Source of the DNA: Paenibacillus cellulosilyticus
GTDB lineage: Bacteria > Bacillota > Bacilli > Paenibacillales > Paenibacillaceae
Length of the DNA: 64,000 bases
Direction: 5' to 3'
NCBI RefSeq assembly: GCF_003182255.1
Contig: NZ_QGTQ01000001.1
Coordinates: 248,001-312,000 of the forward strand
The notes beneath the pieces were generated by a model, which worked only from the letters and a program-made list of their open reading frames with translations, had not been told where the DNA came from and did no database searches. Both the position numbers and the translations under genes were made by a program. Position 1 is the stretch's first letter; each line of letters begins with the position of its first letter. Shown here in pieces: positions 32,615 to 41,242 of this stretch.

Positions 32615-33118
32615 ATGCTGCTTCATCGTAACGAAATTTTGTTCCGACAGGGGGAATCCGGACCCTTATATCGGCTGCACAGCGGCCTGCTGAAGATCGT
32701 CCGCGTGCAGGAGGATGGCCGTCAGCTTGTCCTTAATTTCATCGTGCCGGGCGAGGTCATTCCGCATCATTCCCTCATTTCACCGAAGGCTTACCACGCC
32801 ACCGCAATTGCACTCATGACAAGCGAGATTGAGCTTATTCCAGCTGCAGAATGGTACGCTCGGGTCAACTCGGACACGGCGGCCGCGCTGGAGACGGCAC
32901 GCCTGCTGCAAAGCCGGCTCCGCATGATGCAGGAACGAATTGACCAGCTTGCGCTCCAGAGCCCTGCCGAGAAGCTCGAAGCGTTCCGCAGCTGGATCGC
33001 CCGCTACCTGCCGCCGAACACGAGGCTGACCGATTTATTGACGCAGGAGGAGATCGGCCAATTTATCGCGCTGCGCCGCGAGACCGTGAACCGACTGCTG
33101 CGCGAGTCGCCGAATTGA
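32615..33118 (+). CDS. Crp/Fnr family transcription regulator, short and cysteine-free
   Basis: This 167-residue protein has a compact cyclic-nucleotide-binding-like beta barrel (GPLYRLHSGLLKIVRVQEDGRQLVLNFIVPGEV), a dimer helix and the HTH LTQEEIGQFIALRRETVNRLL. The family is usually 210-240 residues, so the front of the barrel is shortened. RETVNR resembles the CRP recognition helix RETVGR, which predicts binding to TGTGA half-sites. There is no Cys, so no FNR-type iron-sulfur cluster. It is convergent with hmp, whose promoter has a TGTGA-N6-TCACA site. Confidence 0.85.
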   Translation: MLLHRNEILFRQGESGPLYRLHSGLLKIVRVQEDGRQLVLNFIVPGEVIPHHSLISPKAYHATAIALMTSEIELIPAAEWYARVNSDTAAALETARLLQSRLRMMQERIDQLALQSPAEKLEAFRSWIARYLPPNTRLTDLLTQEEIGQFIALRRETVNRLLRESPN

Positions 33119-33189
33119 CGACTGCCTCCATTGCCCGTGAACTGTCGTATCTGCACCGCTTATTAGACTGTCCGAATGTTTCCAACTAC

Positions 33190-33236
33190 AAACAAAGGGT
33201 GCCCCGCGGCTGATCACCGCAAGGCACCCTCGTTTG
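33190..33236. terminator. Bidirectional terminator
   Basis: AGGGTGCC pairs with GGCACCCT (with an inner GCGG/CCGC), flanked by AAA and TTT. Confidence 0.75.
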
Positions 33237-33252
33237 CATCTATCAATCCATC

Positions 33253-34473
33253 TTAAGATTCCAGTGTTCCAGCCGGACCGAAGAATTCGTAACGAATGCT
33301 TTCGTCTGCCACGCCATTTGCCTTCAGCGCCTGCACCATTGCGCGCATGAACGGCACTGGACCGCAAATATAGTAAACGGCGTCCTTCGGTGCCTCTTCC
33401 GCGAGATAGGCAGCATCAATGCGGCCTTCCCGATCAAATGCGCCTGCTGCACGATCAGTCTCACTTGGCTGCTCGTAGACGAAGCGTACCTTCGCAGCTT
33501 GCCCGATTCGACCAGCAGCAGCAAGCACTTCCTCGCGCAGAGCATGAACATTGCCATTCAATGCCGAATGAAGGAACGTTACCGACCGCTCGCCACCTTG
33601 CGTTGCGAGTGTATTCAGCATGCTGACCATCGGCGTAAGACCAACGCCGCCACTTAGCAGCACGACTGGGCGCGTGTCCTGCAGATCAAGCACGAACTCA
33701 CCGGCTGGCGCGGACAGTTCCAGTACATCGCCCACCTTCACCGTCTCATGCAAATAATTGGATACTGCGCCATCCGGATGGTTGGATGTACCGTCCTCGC
33801 GTTTAACCGAAATCCGATAATACGGCTTCCCTGGTTCACACGACAGGCTGTATTGGCGAAGCATCGTATTTTTCGCGCCTGGGATATTGACCTTTACCGT
33901 TACATATTGACCCGGAATGAAAGATGAAATCGCTCCACCGTCCTCTGGTACCAGATAGAACGATGTAATAACATCCGACTCTACTTGCTTCCGATCAACG
34001 ACGAACCTTCTGAAATCTTTCCAGCCGCCTTCTGCTCCCTCTGCTTCTGCATACATCTCTGCCTCGATGCTGATGAATGCATCGGCAATGAACCCGTACG
34101 CTTCGCCCCATGCTGCAATAATTTCTGGTGTTGCTGCATCGCCCAGCACCTCTTGGATGGCTGCGAGCAGATTCTCGCCAACAATCGGGTAATGCTCTGG
34201 CTTGATGCCTAAGCTTCTATGTTTATGCGCAATAAGTTTAACAGCCGGCAGAATGGCCCCTATATTATCAATATGAGCTGCGGCTGCATATACGGCATTC
34301 GCCAGCGCCTGCTGCTGGCGACCCTGCTTCTGATTCGCATGATTGAATATGTTGAGCAGCTCCGGATGACGAGCGAACATTCTGCTGTAGAAAGTTTTCG
34401 TGATTTCCAGGCCGTGCTCGGCCAACACCGGTACTGTCGATTTAATAATAGATACGGTTTGTGCGCTTAGCAT
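33253..34473 (-). CDS. hmp: Flavohemoprotein, nitric oxide dioxygenase
   Basis: This 406-residue, full-length protein converts NO plus O2 to nitrate using NADPH. Its globin domain (1-140) has the proximal His in LIAHKHRSLGI near residue 85. The FAD domain has RQYSLS near 205, and the NAD domain has LLSGGVGLTPMVSML near 268 and ICGPVPFM near 370. SD AGGAGA. A CRP/FNR-type palindrome lies about 75 bp upstream. Confidence 0.97.
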   Translation of the reverse strand: MLSAQTVSIIKSTVPVLAEHGLEITKTFYSRMFARHPELLNIFNHANQKQGRQQQALANAVYAAAAHIDNIGAILPAVKLIAHKHRSLGIKPEHYPIVGENLLAAIQEVLGDAATPEIIAAWGEAYGFIADAFISIEAEMYAEAEGAEGGWKDFRRFVVDRKQVESDVITSFYLVPEDGGAISSFIPGQYVTVKVNIPGAKNTMLRQYSLSCEPGKPYYRISVKREDGTSNHPDGAVSNYLHETVKVGDVLELSAPAGEFVLDLQDTRPVVLLSGGVGLTPMVSMLNTLATQGGERSVTFLHSALNGNVHALREEVLAAAGRIGQAAKVRFVYEQPSETDRAAGAFDREGRIDAAYLAEEAPKDAVYYICGPVPFMRAMVQALKANGVADESIRYEFFGPAGTLES

Positions 34474-34785
34474 TTCGAATCTCTCCTTCGAAAGTGACTT
34501 TTCTCATAACCTATTCGAAGTATACCCCTCTAACCGGTTCCCTAGTTGTGACTGCAATCACATCGATATTGAACATCCCGTGACAACTAACATGCTGCTT
34601 TTTCAAAAATAAAAATGTTTGTCTACTAGTAACAAAATGCAACCTTGCCCCGTCTATATATTTGACCGAATTACGAGCGGACAACCGCTTTTTTTTGCAA
34701 CATAGCGAATGCTTTCGAAGCAAGTATTTTGCTTGCAAGGAAGTGTCTCTAGGATGAACCAAATTACTTTTAGGAGGACTTGCTA
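34474..34785. other. Divergent promoter region, hmp / DUF3298-like gene
   Basis: It holds the TGTGA palindrome at 34547-34562 and AT-rich sequence. The SD of the right-hand gene (AGGAGG) is near its right end. No gene was recognised. Confidence 0.5.
34547..34562. promoter_or_regulatory. CRP/FNR-type operator in front of hmp
   Basis: TGTGACTGCAATCACA is the exact TGTGA-N6-TCACA consensus recognised by CRP, Bacillus Fnr and ArcR. Confidence 0.75.
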
Positions 34786-35922
34786 ATGAAATCGCCTTTC
34801 CGCATGATTACGCTCGCAGCTGTTGGCTCCTGCCTTCTCGCCGCTGCCCCTCTATCCGCATTCGCAGAAACGGTCACTGCCGTGCCGATCTCGGCACCGA
34901 TCTACGAAACAGCTGTGCCGATCTCAGCACCTGTAACAGCCGTTCCAATCTCGGCCATCTCGATCGAGAACGCTAGGGCGGTAACGGTAACGACGAAGCT
35001 GATTGAAGAGAACACCGACCTGCTCAGCGCGAAGCTGTCCATTCCGGTCATCAGCGGCCTGCAGGACACTGCGTATCAAGAGAAGCTGAACAGCGAGATT
35101 GAGAAGCAAGCGACAGATACGCTCGCGGAACTGAAGACACAAGCAGAGGAAGACAAGAAGTCCGCAGCAGAGAGCGGCTATGAATATCATCCGTATGAGA
35201 TGATTGTAGAATATGAAGTGAAGTCTGACGGCAGCCAAGAAGCAGGCGGCATTTTCTCCATGACAACCTCGACTTATACGTACACGGGTGGCGCACATGG
35301 CGGTACGTTCGAGGCGGGCTACAATGTACTGAACGGTACGGAAGCGCAGGCCATTACACTGGAGCAGGCATTAGGCGAGGGCGGCTTTGCGAAGGCAGAC
35401 AGTGCGGTTCGTTATCAGATTAAGCAGGATCCAGACCGTTTCTACACCGACATCCTCGACACGTTCACAGGGGTTACGGAAGACACCCAATACTACTACG
35501 AGAACGGGATTGTTCAGCTGGTGTTTCAACAATACGATGTGGCGCCTTATGCCGGCGGTATCGTCATCGTCCCTGTAACGGAACAACCAACGGCAGCTGC
35601 CTCATTCACGATCGATGCGGACAAACTTGCTGCCGGTCCGAAAGGTACAAAGCTTGTTCCATTGCGCCAAGCAGCTGAAGCGCTCGGCTTCAAGGTGGCA
35701 TGGAATGGCACCACACACAGCGCAGAGTTATCACGTGGAGCACAATGGACCCAAGTGACCGTCGGCCAAAACAGCTACTTCTTCAATCGTGTTGCACCAT
35801 TCGAGCTGAGCGCTGCGCCAACCATCGTAAAAGGCTCGCTCTATGTACCGCTTGATTTCTTCGATCAAGTGCTCAAGCTCAGCGTTTCTGAAGAGAACGG
35901 CACGGTTCAAATCACAGGCTAG
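34786..35922 (+). CDS. Secreted protein with DUF3298-like and copper-amine-oxidase N-like domains
   Basis: This 378-residue exported protein has a signal peptide at 1-28 (AFAETV). Next comes a short segment with three AVPISAP-type repeats (residues about 32-58), then a DUF4163/DUF3298 (RsiV-like) domain (VISGLQDTAYQEKLNSEIE, YTGGAHGGTFEAGYNVLNG, AQAITLEQAL). It ends with a copper amine oxidase N-terminal-like domain (KLVPLRQAAEALGFKVAWN, LYVPLDFFDQVL), common in Paenibacillus wall-associated proteins. ATG 34786 has AGGAGG 8 nt upstream; TTG 34780 is too close. No sigma factor gene is adjacent, so an anti-sigma role is not supported. Confidence 0.88.
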   Translation: MKSPFRMITLAAVGSCLLAAAPLSAFAETVTAVPISAPIYETAVPISAPVTAVPISAISIENARAVTVTTKLIEENTDLLSAKLSIPVISGLQDTAYQEKLNSEIEKQATDTLAELKTQAEEDKKSAAESGYEYHPYEMIVEYEVKSDGSQEAGGIFSMTTSTYTYTGGAHGGTFEAGYNVLNGTEAQAITLEQALGEGGFAKADSAVRYQIKQDPDRFYTDILDTFTGVTEDTQYYYENGIVQLVFQQYDVAPYAGGIVIVPVTEQPTAAASFTIDADKLAAGPKGTKLVPLRQAAEALGFKVAWNGTTHSAELSRGAQWTQVTVGQNSYFFNRVAPFELSAAPTIVKGSLYVPLDFFDQVLKLSVSEENGTVQITG

Positions 35923-35957
35923 TCTTCATTCGATCATCAAGATTAACTGCCATAACG

Positions 35958-36012
35958 AATAAGACCGTTTCATCCTGTGTCTGTACAATCAGTCAGGAGA
36001 AACGGTCTTATT
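35958..36012. terminator. Bidirectional terminator
   Basis: AATAAGACCGTTTC pairs perfectly with GAAACGGTCTTATT; the second arm overlaps the last codons of the convergent XRE gene. Confidence 0.85.
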
Positions 36013-36397
36013 CATCTTCGAGCGCCTTCTTCGTCTGCTCAGCAATGCGCATGAATGTTTTGAACGCCTTTGGCGTCAAATCTCGCTTGGCACGCAAAAT
36101 AAACTGCACCTCGGGCTCATACAGTGAACTCTCTTCCTTCACTAGACCAGCATGCGGCGCGAAGCCTGCCAGCATGAGCAGTTCATTGGAATCGGCGCCC
36201 TCAAGCGCCTGCCCAAGAGCGATGATTGTATCACGGGAAGGAGAGAAGCGCCCCTTCTCAATCGAGCTTATGAATGAATAGCTAATGCCTGACCTCTCAG
36301 CCAAGTCACGAAGCGACAAGTTATTAGTTAGTCGCAGTAAGCGAATCGTTTGGCCAAGCTTCTCCTTGTCCGTCCATTCGCTGTGTTGGTTATCCAT
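36008..36397 (-). CDS. XRE family regulator with C-terminal extension
   Basis: This 129-residue protein has a lambda-repressor-like HTH at about residues 15-70 (LGQTIRLLRLTNNLSLRDLAERSGISYSFISSIEKGRFSPS) and a 60-residue C-terminal part rich in charged helices. ATG 36397 is preferred over the GTG at 36409. It is divergent from another XRE gene, with shared palindromes between them. Confidence 0.88.
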   Translation of the reverse strand: MDNQHSEWTDKEKLGQTIRLLRLTNNLSLRDLAERSGISYSFISSIEKGRFSPSRDTIIALGQALEGADSNELLMLAGFAPHAGLVKEESSLYEPEVQFILRAKRDLTPKAFKTFMRIAEQTKKALEDE

Positions 36398-36440
36398 CGT
36401 TACGATCACCCAACATTATCTTACCTGTTTTGTTTTTCTA

Positions 36441-36502
36441 AACACAATGCATCCCACAAAACATGTGCCCCGACCCGAAACATTGTGTTGTCATTCAACA
36501 CA
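36441..36502. promoter_or_regulatory. Inverted repeats between divergent XRE genes
   Basis: AACACAATG (36441-36449) is exactly inverted as CATTGTGTT (36481-36489). Overlapping the second arm is the palindrome TGTGTTG-TCATT-CAACACA (36484-36502). All contain the half-site TGTGTTG or a variant, as expected for an XRE operator. Confidence 0.6.
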
Positions 36503-36570
36503 TTTTACTGTATATTATTATTATGGCAAAAAAGGGAAGTTCATTATTATAACTCATTACACTTTCGGCG

Positions 36571-36849
36571 GTGATTGGATTGACAGTTCGAGAACTTGTA
36601 ATTGGTAATCGTATTTCTTACATTCGTAAGCATCGTGGCATAACACAGAAGCAGTTAGCCGACGCACTCGGCATTGATCGTGCCTCATTGTCACAGATTG
36701 AGACGGGACGATACTCGCCACGGGCGGAGACAATCCGTAAGCTGTCGGATTTCTTCCAGCTGCCAATCGGCGATCTGTTCTACAACCCGTCGCTTCCGGG
36801 CGACCGTGACCGGCTGAGCAGCTCACTGCCTCCGGCCGCACAGCAATAA
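36571..36849 (+). CDS. Small XRE family regulator
   Basis: This 92-residue protein is almost only a helix-turn-helix domain: IGNRISYIRKHRGITQKQLADALGIDRASLSQIETGRYSPRAETIRKLSDFF. The start is uncertain: GTG 36571 (used here) has a poor SD, while TTG 36580 has GGCGGTGAT just upstream. It is likely to act on the palindromes between it and the divergent XRE gene. Confidence 0.82.
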   Translation: MIGLTVRELVIGNRISYIRKHRGITQKQLADALGIDRASLSQIETGRYSPRAETIRKLSDFFQLPIGDLFYNPSLPGDRDRLSSSLPPAAQQ

Positions 36850-36883
36850 GCATCAACACCGCACCTACATACGCATAGGAGAT

Positions 36884-36924
36884 GAAACGGCGTGCGTCGT
36901 CCTTTTGACGGCACACGCCGTTTC
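36884..36924 (+). terminator. Hairpin after the small XRE gene
   Basis: GAAACGGCGTG pairs with CACGCCGTTTC; only a short T-run follows. Confidence 0.6.
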
Positions 36925-36948
36925 TCGCCCCGTAGAAATCAACAAACA

Positions 36949-36994
36949 AAAAGCCGTCCGAATGAGCCTGCGTAGGCGCACTCGAACGGCTTCT
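36949..36994 (-). terminator. Terminator of the quinol oxidase operon
   Basis: AAGCCGT-CGA pairs with TCG-ACGGCTT around an inner GAGCC/GGCGC stem; the minus strand ends in TTTTTG. Confidence 0.75.
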
Positions 36995-37013
36995 TTGTAT
37001 CATTACCCACGTA

Positions 37014-37355
37014 TTAATGAGCAACCGTATTGTATGTCATGATCCAGATGGAACCGACAACAACGACGAGCAAAATCAATGCAGCGAAGAGCAGCGCCGT
37101 GATGTTCCACTTTGCGTTCTCGCCATCCTTCAGATGCATGAAGAACCACAGCTGAACAGCGAATTGCAGAACAGCCAGGATGAGAATCAGGACAATCGTG
37201 CCCGTCTTGCCCATCATATCATTCATAACGACGACGAGCGGAATGATCGTCAAGACGATCGACAGGATGAAGCCGATGACGTAAGACTTCAGCGAGCCGT
37301 GGCCGCCCTCATGCCCTGCACCATGTCCACCGTGACCATGCGTAGGTTGACCCAT
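37014..37355 (-). CDS. qoxD: Quinol oxidase subunit IV
   Basis: This 113-residue membrane protein has a His/Gly-rich cytoplasmic N-tail (HGHGGHGAGHEGGHG) and three helices. The motif LAVLQFAVQLWFFMHLKDG is typical of the CyoD/QoxD family. Last gene of the four-gene oxidase operon; it begins 1 bp after the subunit III stop. Confidence 0.92.
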   Translation of the reverse strand: MGQPTHGHGGHGAGHEGGHGSLKSYVIGFILSIVLTIIPLVVVMNDMMGKTGTIVLILILAVLQFAVQLWFFMHLKDGENAKWNITALLFAALILLVVVVGSIWIMTYNTVAH

Positions 37356-37356
37356 C

Positions 37357-37977
37357 TTACATCACCCCCATCAAGTAAACGACCGTCAGAACGAAGATCC
37401 ACACAACGTCGAGGAAGTGCCAGTACAAGCTCAGTACTTCTACTTTGCGCTTCGTCACGTTCGTAATGCCGCGTCTGCGCAGCTGAATCATGAGGCCGAT
37501 CATCCAGATCAGACCGATCGATACGTGCAAACCGTGCGTGCCTACCAGCGTGAAGAAGCCGGACAGGAAGCCGCTCGTTGCGATCGTTGCGCCTTCGTGC
37601 ACCATGTCGATGAATTCCGTAACCTCAAGCGTAATAAACGCTGCGCCAAGCACGAACGTTACCGCGAGCCAGCCGATCAGCTGGTTGCGTTTGCCCGCAT
37701 GCATGGCGAGCACGGCGAGCCCGCTCGTGAACGAGCTCGTCAGCAGGATGAACGTTTCGGCGATGACACCTGGCATTTTGAACAGCTCTTCAGGTGTTGG
37801 ACCGCCGGCTGTATTGTTACGCAGTACTGCATATACCGCGAACAAGGTACCGAAGATGATGACGTCCGTCATCAGGAAGATCCAGAAACCAAATGTTTTG
37901 AGCGACTCTAGATCATGATGATGATGGCCATGATCATGGCCGTGTTGCTCAGCTTTATGCGACACACTATTCGCCAT
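37357..37977 (-). CDS. qoxC: Quinol oxidase subunit III
   Basis: This 206-residue, five-helix protein of the heme-copper oxidase III family shows FGFWIFLMTDVIIFGTLFAVYAVL near the start and GTHGLHVSIGLIWM and YWHFLDVVWIFVLTVVYL near the end. It also has a His-rich N-tail. The start overlaps the subunit I stop as TAATG. Confidence 0.94.
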   Translation of the reverse strand: MANSVSHKAEQHGHDHGHHHHDLESLKTFGFWIFLMTDVIIFGTLFAVYAVLRNNTAGGPTPEELFKMPGVIAETFILLTSSFTSGLAVLAMHAGKRNQLIGWLAVTFVLGAAFITLEVTEFIDMVHEGATIATSGFLSGFFTLVGTHGLHVSIGLIWMIGLMIQLRRRGITNVTKRKVEVLSLYWHFLDVVWIFVLTVVYLMGVM

Positions 37978-39956
37978 TAGACCGTCGCTCCTTTCAATGC
38001 GGCAGCAGCCTCTTCCGTACGTTTAATTTCATCCACAGGGATGTAGTAGTCATCATCGTACGTGAACGAGCGAGCGATCATGCAGGCAGCTATGCCGATA
38101 ACCGACGGAATTGCCATCCACAGCCAATCCCATACGAATCCGAAGCCTGCTCCGAACCAGCAGATCGACATAATGAATGGAATAGCAGAGTTTTTCGGCA
38201 TATGAATTGGTGCAAGTGCCGGTTTCGGCGGCAGCTTCTCGCCCTTGGCGAGCTTCTGCTTCGTCTCCCACCAATCGTCCACATCTTGAACCTGCGGATC
38301 TGTTGCAAAGTTGTACAATGGTGCTGGCGATGGAATCGACCATTCCAGCGTGCGGCCATCCCAGTGGTCGCCTGTCGTATCGCGTTTGTGGAACTTGATG
38401 CTGTGAGCAATCTGCCATACTTGGAACAGGAAGCCGATACCCATCAGGAAGCCGCCGACCGTCGAAACCATGTTCAGCGGGCCCCAGCCCATATCGAAGT
38501 CGTACGTGTACAATCGGCGTGTCATACCGTCGAGGCCCAAGAAGTACTGCGGCATGAAGCACACATAGAAGCCGATGTTCCAGAACCAGAATGCCCATTT
38601 GCCCAGACCTTCATGAAGCGCGAATCCGAACATCTTCGGCCACCAGTAGTACAGGCCTGCGAAGTAACCAAATGCGACACCACCGATGAGCACTTGGTGG
38701 AAGTGCGCAATCAGGAAGTAGCTGTTATGGAACTGGAAGTCAGCCGGTGCAACGGAGAGCATAACACCCGTCATACCACCAACGATGAAGCATGGAATGA
38801 ACGCAATCGTCCACAGCATCGGCGTTGTGAACCGAATGCGGCCGCGGAACATCGTGAACAGCCAGTTAAAGATTTTAACACCGGTTGGTATTGCGATAAT
38901 CATCGTTGAGACGGCGAAGAACGCATTGACGTCCGCGCCCGAACCCATCGTGAAGAAGTGGTGGGCCCATGTGAAGAACGACATAACCGCGATGCTGATC
39001 ATGGCGAACACCATCGAGCTGTAGCCGAACAGTTTCTTACGCGAGAAGGTTGCCACGACCTCGGAGAATATACCGAACGCCGGAACGACGACGATGTAAA
39101 CCTCGGGGTGACCCCACATCCAAATCAAGTTGATGTACATCATCGGGTTGCCGCCCGCATCAAGCGTGAAGAAGTGAGCGCCAAGGTAACGGTCCAAGAA
39201 CAGCAGCGCGAGCGTAACCGTCAGGATCGGGAAGGCGAACAAAATCATCAAGCAGCTGGACAGTACCGACCAAGTGAACATCGGCATTTTCATCAGCTTC
39301 ATGCCTGGCGCACGCATCTTCAGAATCGTTACGACGAAGTTGATACCTGTCGCCAGCGAGCCGATACCGGAGATCTGAATGCCCCAGATGTAGAAGTTTT
39401 GACCAACGCCAGCGCTGTGCGACAGCTCCGACAGCGGCGGATAAGCGAGCCAGCCTGCATCCGGCGAACCGCCGATGATGAAGGAGACGTTGAACAGCAT
39501 CGCACCGAAGAAGAACAGCCAGAAGCTTAAGGCGTTCAGGAACGGATACGCGACGTCGCGTGCGCCAATTTGCAGCGGCACGGCAATATTGAACAAACCG
39601 AACATAAGCGGCATTGCCATGAACAGGATCATGATGACGCCGTGCGTCGTAAATATCTGGTTATAGTGTTCCGCATGCAGGAACTCTGAATCCGGCATAG
39701 CCAGCTGCAAACGCATCAGCAATGCGTCAACGCCGCCCCGGAACAGCATCAGAATCGATGCGATGATATACATGATGCCGACCCTTTTGTGATCGACTGT
39801 CGTCAGCCATTCGCGCCACAGCCATCCCCACTTTTTGAACACCGTGAGGACGAATACTATCGCTATCATGGCCAGCGCTATGCTTACCTGTGCGCCCAAG
39901 ATCATCGGGTCGCCAGTTACGAAGAAATCTGAGAAGCTCTCTAAGTTCCCCCACAT
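37977..39956 (-). CDS. qoxB: Quinol oxidase subunit I
   Basis: This 659-residue catalytic subunit holds the low-spin heme and the heme-copper centre where O2 is reduced. Visible signatures include FTTHGVIMILFMAMP with a heme ligand His, and WGHPEVYIVVVPAFG with the cross-linked His-Tyr of the CuB site. TWAHHFFTMG supplies the CuB His pair, and LIAHFHQVLIGG has the two final heme His. Length matches CyoB/QoxB, with extra helices relative to cytochrome c oxidases. Confidence 0.96.
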   Translation of the reverse strand: MWGNLESFSDFFVTGDPMILGAQVSIALAMIAIVFVLTVFKKWGWLWREWLTTVDHKRVGIMYIIASILMLFRGGVDALLMRLQLAMPDSEFLHAEHYNQIFTTHGVIMILFMAMPLMFGLFNIAVPLQIGARDVAYPFLNALSFWLFFFGAMLFNVSFIIGGSPDAGWLAYPPLSELSHSAGVGQNFYIWGIQISGIGSLATGINFVVTILKMRAPGMKLMKMPMFTWSVLSSCLMILFAFPILTVTLALLFLDRYLGAHFFTLDAGGNPMMYINLIWMWGHPEVYIVVVPAFGIFSEVVATFSRKKLFGYSSMVFAMISIAVMSFFTWAHHFFTMGSGADVNAFFAVSTMIIAIPTGVKIFNWLFTMFRGRIRFTTPMLWTIAFIPCFIVGGMTGVMLSVAPADFQFHNSYFLIAHFHQVLIGGVAFGYFAGLYYWWPKMFGFALHEGLGKWAFWFWNIGFYVCFMPQYFLGLDGMTRRLYTYDFDMGWGPLNMVSTVGGFLMGIGFLFQVWQIAHSIKFHKRDTTGDHWDGRTLEWSIPSPAPLYNFATDPQVQDVDDWWETKQKLAKGEKLPPKPALAPIHMPKNSAIPFIMSICWFGAGFGFVWDWLWMAIPSVIGIAACMIARSFTYDDDYYIPVDEIKRTEEAAAALKGATV

Positions 39957-40000
39957 AGCTGCTGCCTCCTCTCAATTCGTCTAAATTGGTTTAGTTGATT

Positions 40001-40876
40001 CTATTCACCGTGTTGGTGAGCAGGTTTATCGATTACATACTTGTTCACGATTTTATCGTACAAGCCTTCTGGGAACGAGTTGAACGACTGAACTGGCGAG
40101 GATGCCGGCTCAGCCAGCTTCTCATAGCCCTCAAGCGTCAACGCGTCAGGCACTGCTTTAATGGAATCAACCCATTTCGTGAACTCATCTTCACTCGTAG
40201 CCGTTACTTCAAAGCGCATGTCAGCAAAATGCTCGCCGCTGAAGTTTGCACCCGATCCGTAATACACACCCGGCTCATCGGCTTGCAGATTCAGCTTCAT
40301 GCTCATACCGGACATCGTGTAGATCTGACCGCCAAGCTGCGGAATCCAGAACGAGTTCATCGGTGCGTCACTCGTCAGATGGAATTCGACTGGACGATCC
40401 TCAGGAATGTAGAGGTAGTTCACTGTCGCAATGTTCTGCTCTGGATAGGTGAACAGCCATTTCCAGTCAAGCGATGTCGCTTCGATAACGAGCGGCTCTT
40501 TGTCCGACTCCAGCGGCTTCGATGGTTCCAGTGCATACGTATATTTGACCGTAAACACAGCAATAACGCCGATAATGATGATCGGGATCCCCCACCAAAT
40601 CGTCTCGGCAAGCGCGCTATGCGACCAAGTCGGCATGTACTTCGATTTGTTGTCTTTCGTATCGCGGTAGCGCCATACGATCCAAGCCGTCAGCAAGATA
40701 ACCGGCACCATAACGATGGCACACAGAATCGTAACGATGTAGATCAAGTCGCGCTGATCCGATCCGACCGGCCCCTTAGGATCGAGTACCATCATGTCTG
40801 TGCTGCAGCCCGACAGCATGACCATCATCAGCATGATTAGCAGCGGAGCTGCATACTTGGTTAGTTTTCTCCGCAT
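40001..40876 (-). CDS. qoxA: Quinol oxidase subunit II (CyoA-like lipoprotein)
   Basis: This is about 291 residues: a lipoprotein signal ending MLSGC, two helices, then a cupredoxin domain. The CuA ligands of cytochrome c oxidases are absent (YYGSGANFSGEHF instead of a CxxxC loop), so electrons come from quinol. The run YALEPSKPL, DWKWLFTYPEQNIATVN and MNSFWIPQLGGQIYTMSGM resembles E. coli CyoA more than Bacillus QoxA. Several ATGs are possible (40897, 40888, 40876); 40876 gives a clean lipoprotein signal behind GAGGGAG. First gene of the operon. Confidence 0.92.
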   Translation of the reverse strand: MRRKLTKYAAPLLIMLMMVMLSGCSTDMMVLDPKGPVGSDQRDLIYIVTILCAIVMVPVILLTAWIVWRYRDTKDNKSKYMPTWSHSALAETIWWGIPIIIIGVIAVFTVKYTYALEPSKPLESDKEPLVIEATSLDWKWLFTYPEQNIATVNYLYIPEDRPVEFHLTSDAPMNSFWIPQLGGQIYTMSGMSMKLNLQADEPGVYYGSGANFSGEHFADMRFEVTATSEDEFTKWVDSIKAVPDALTLEGYEKLAEPASSPVQSFNSFPEGLYDKIVNKYVIDKPAHQHGE

Positions 40877-41242
40877 GATTGTTTTCATCTCCCTCATCCG
40901 CCCGAACGCCTCCGTTCGAGAGGTCTTATCCGAGTTGTTCTTTTCCGTAAGTCCAACATAACAGAACGCCGCAAGTTTTACGCCCCAGTTTGCAAATACG
41001 TCAATCTTTATTCTCTTTTCTGTAAAACAATTTTCACCACTTTGACACGACATAGGATGGAACTGCCATTGACCGAACCAATTACGCATTTTAATCCATT
41101 GTACCTGTTAATTTGCACGTAAAAACGGGGATTCAACCATGGAAAATATGTCGGAAGTTTGCATACCGCTCCACAATTGTGACAGACACAAAAAAAATCC
41201 CTTCCGGCCAAGCCGGAAGGGATGTCTTCTTATATAGAAGGT
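40877..41242. other. Intergenic region upstream of the oxidase operon
   Basis: It contains the oxidase promoter region, the short palindrome CACAATTGTG at 41172-41181 and the terminator at 41190-41223. No gene was recognised. Confidence 0.5.
41190..41223 (-). terminator. Terminator of the small membrane protein gene
   Basis: ATCCCTTCCGGC pairs with GCCGGAAGGGAT, and eight T follow on the minus strand. Confidence 0.92.

Noticed and set aside
34786-35922. Anti-sigma factor RsiV.
   Set aside because: The DUF3298-like domain is shared with RsiV, but no sigma factor gene is adjacent, the protein has a cleavable signal rather than a cytoplasmic sigma-binding part, and it ends in a copper-amine-oxidase-type domain.
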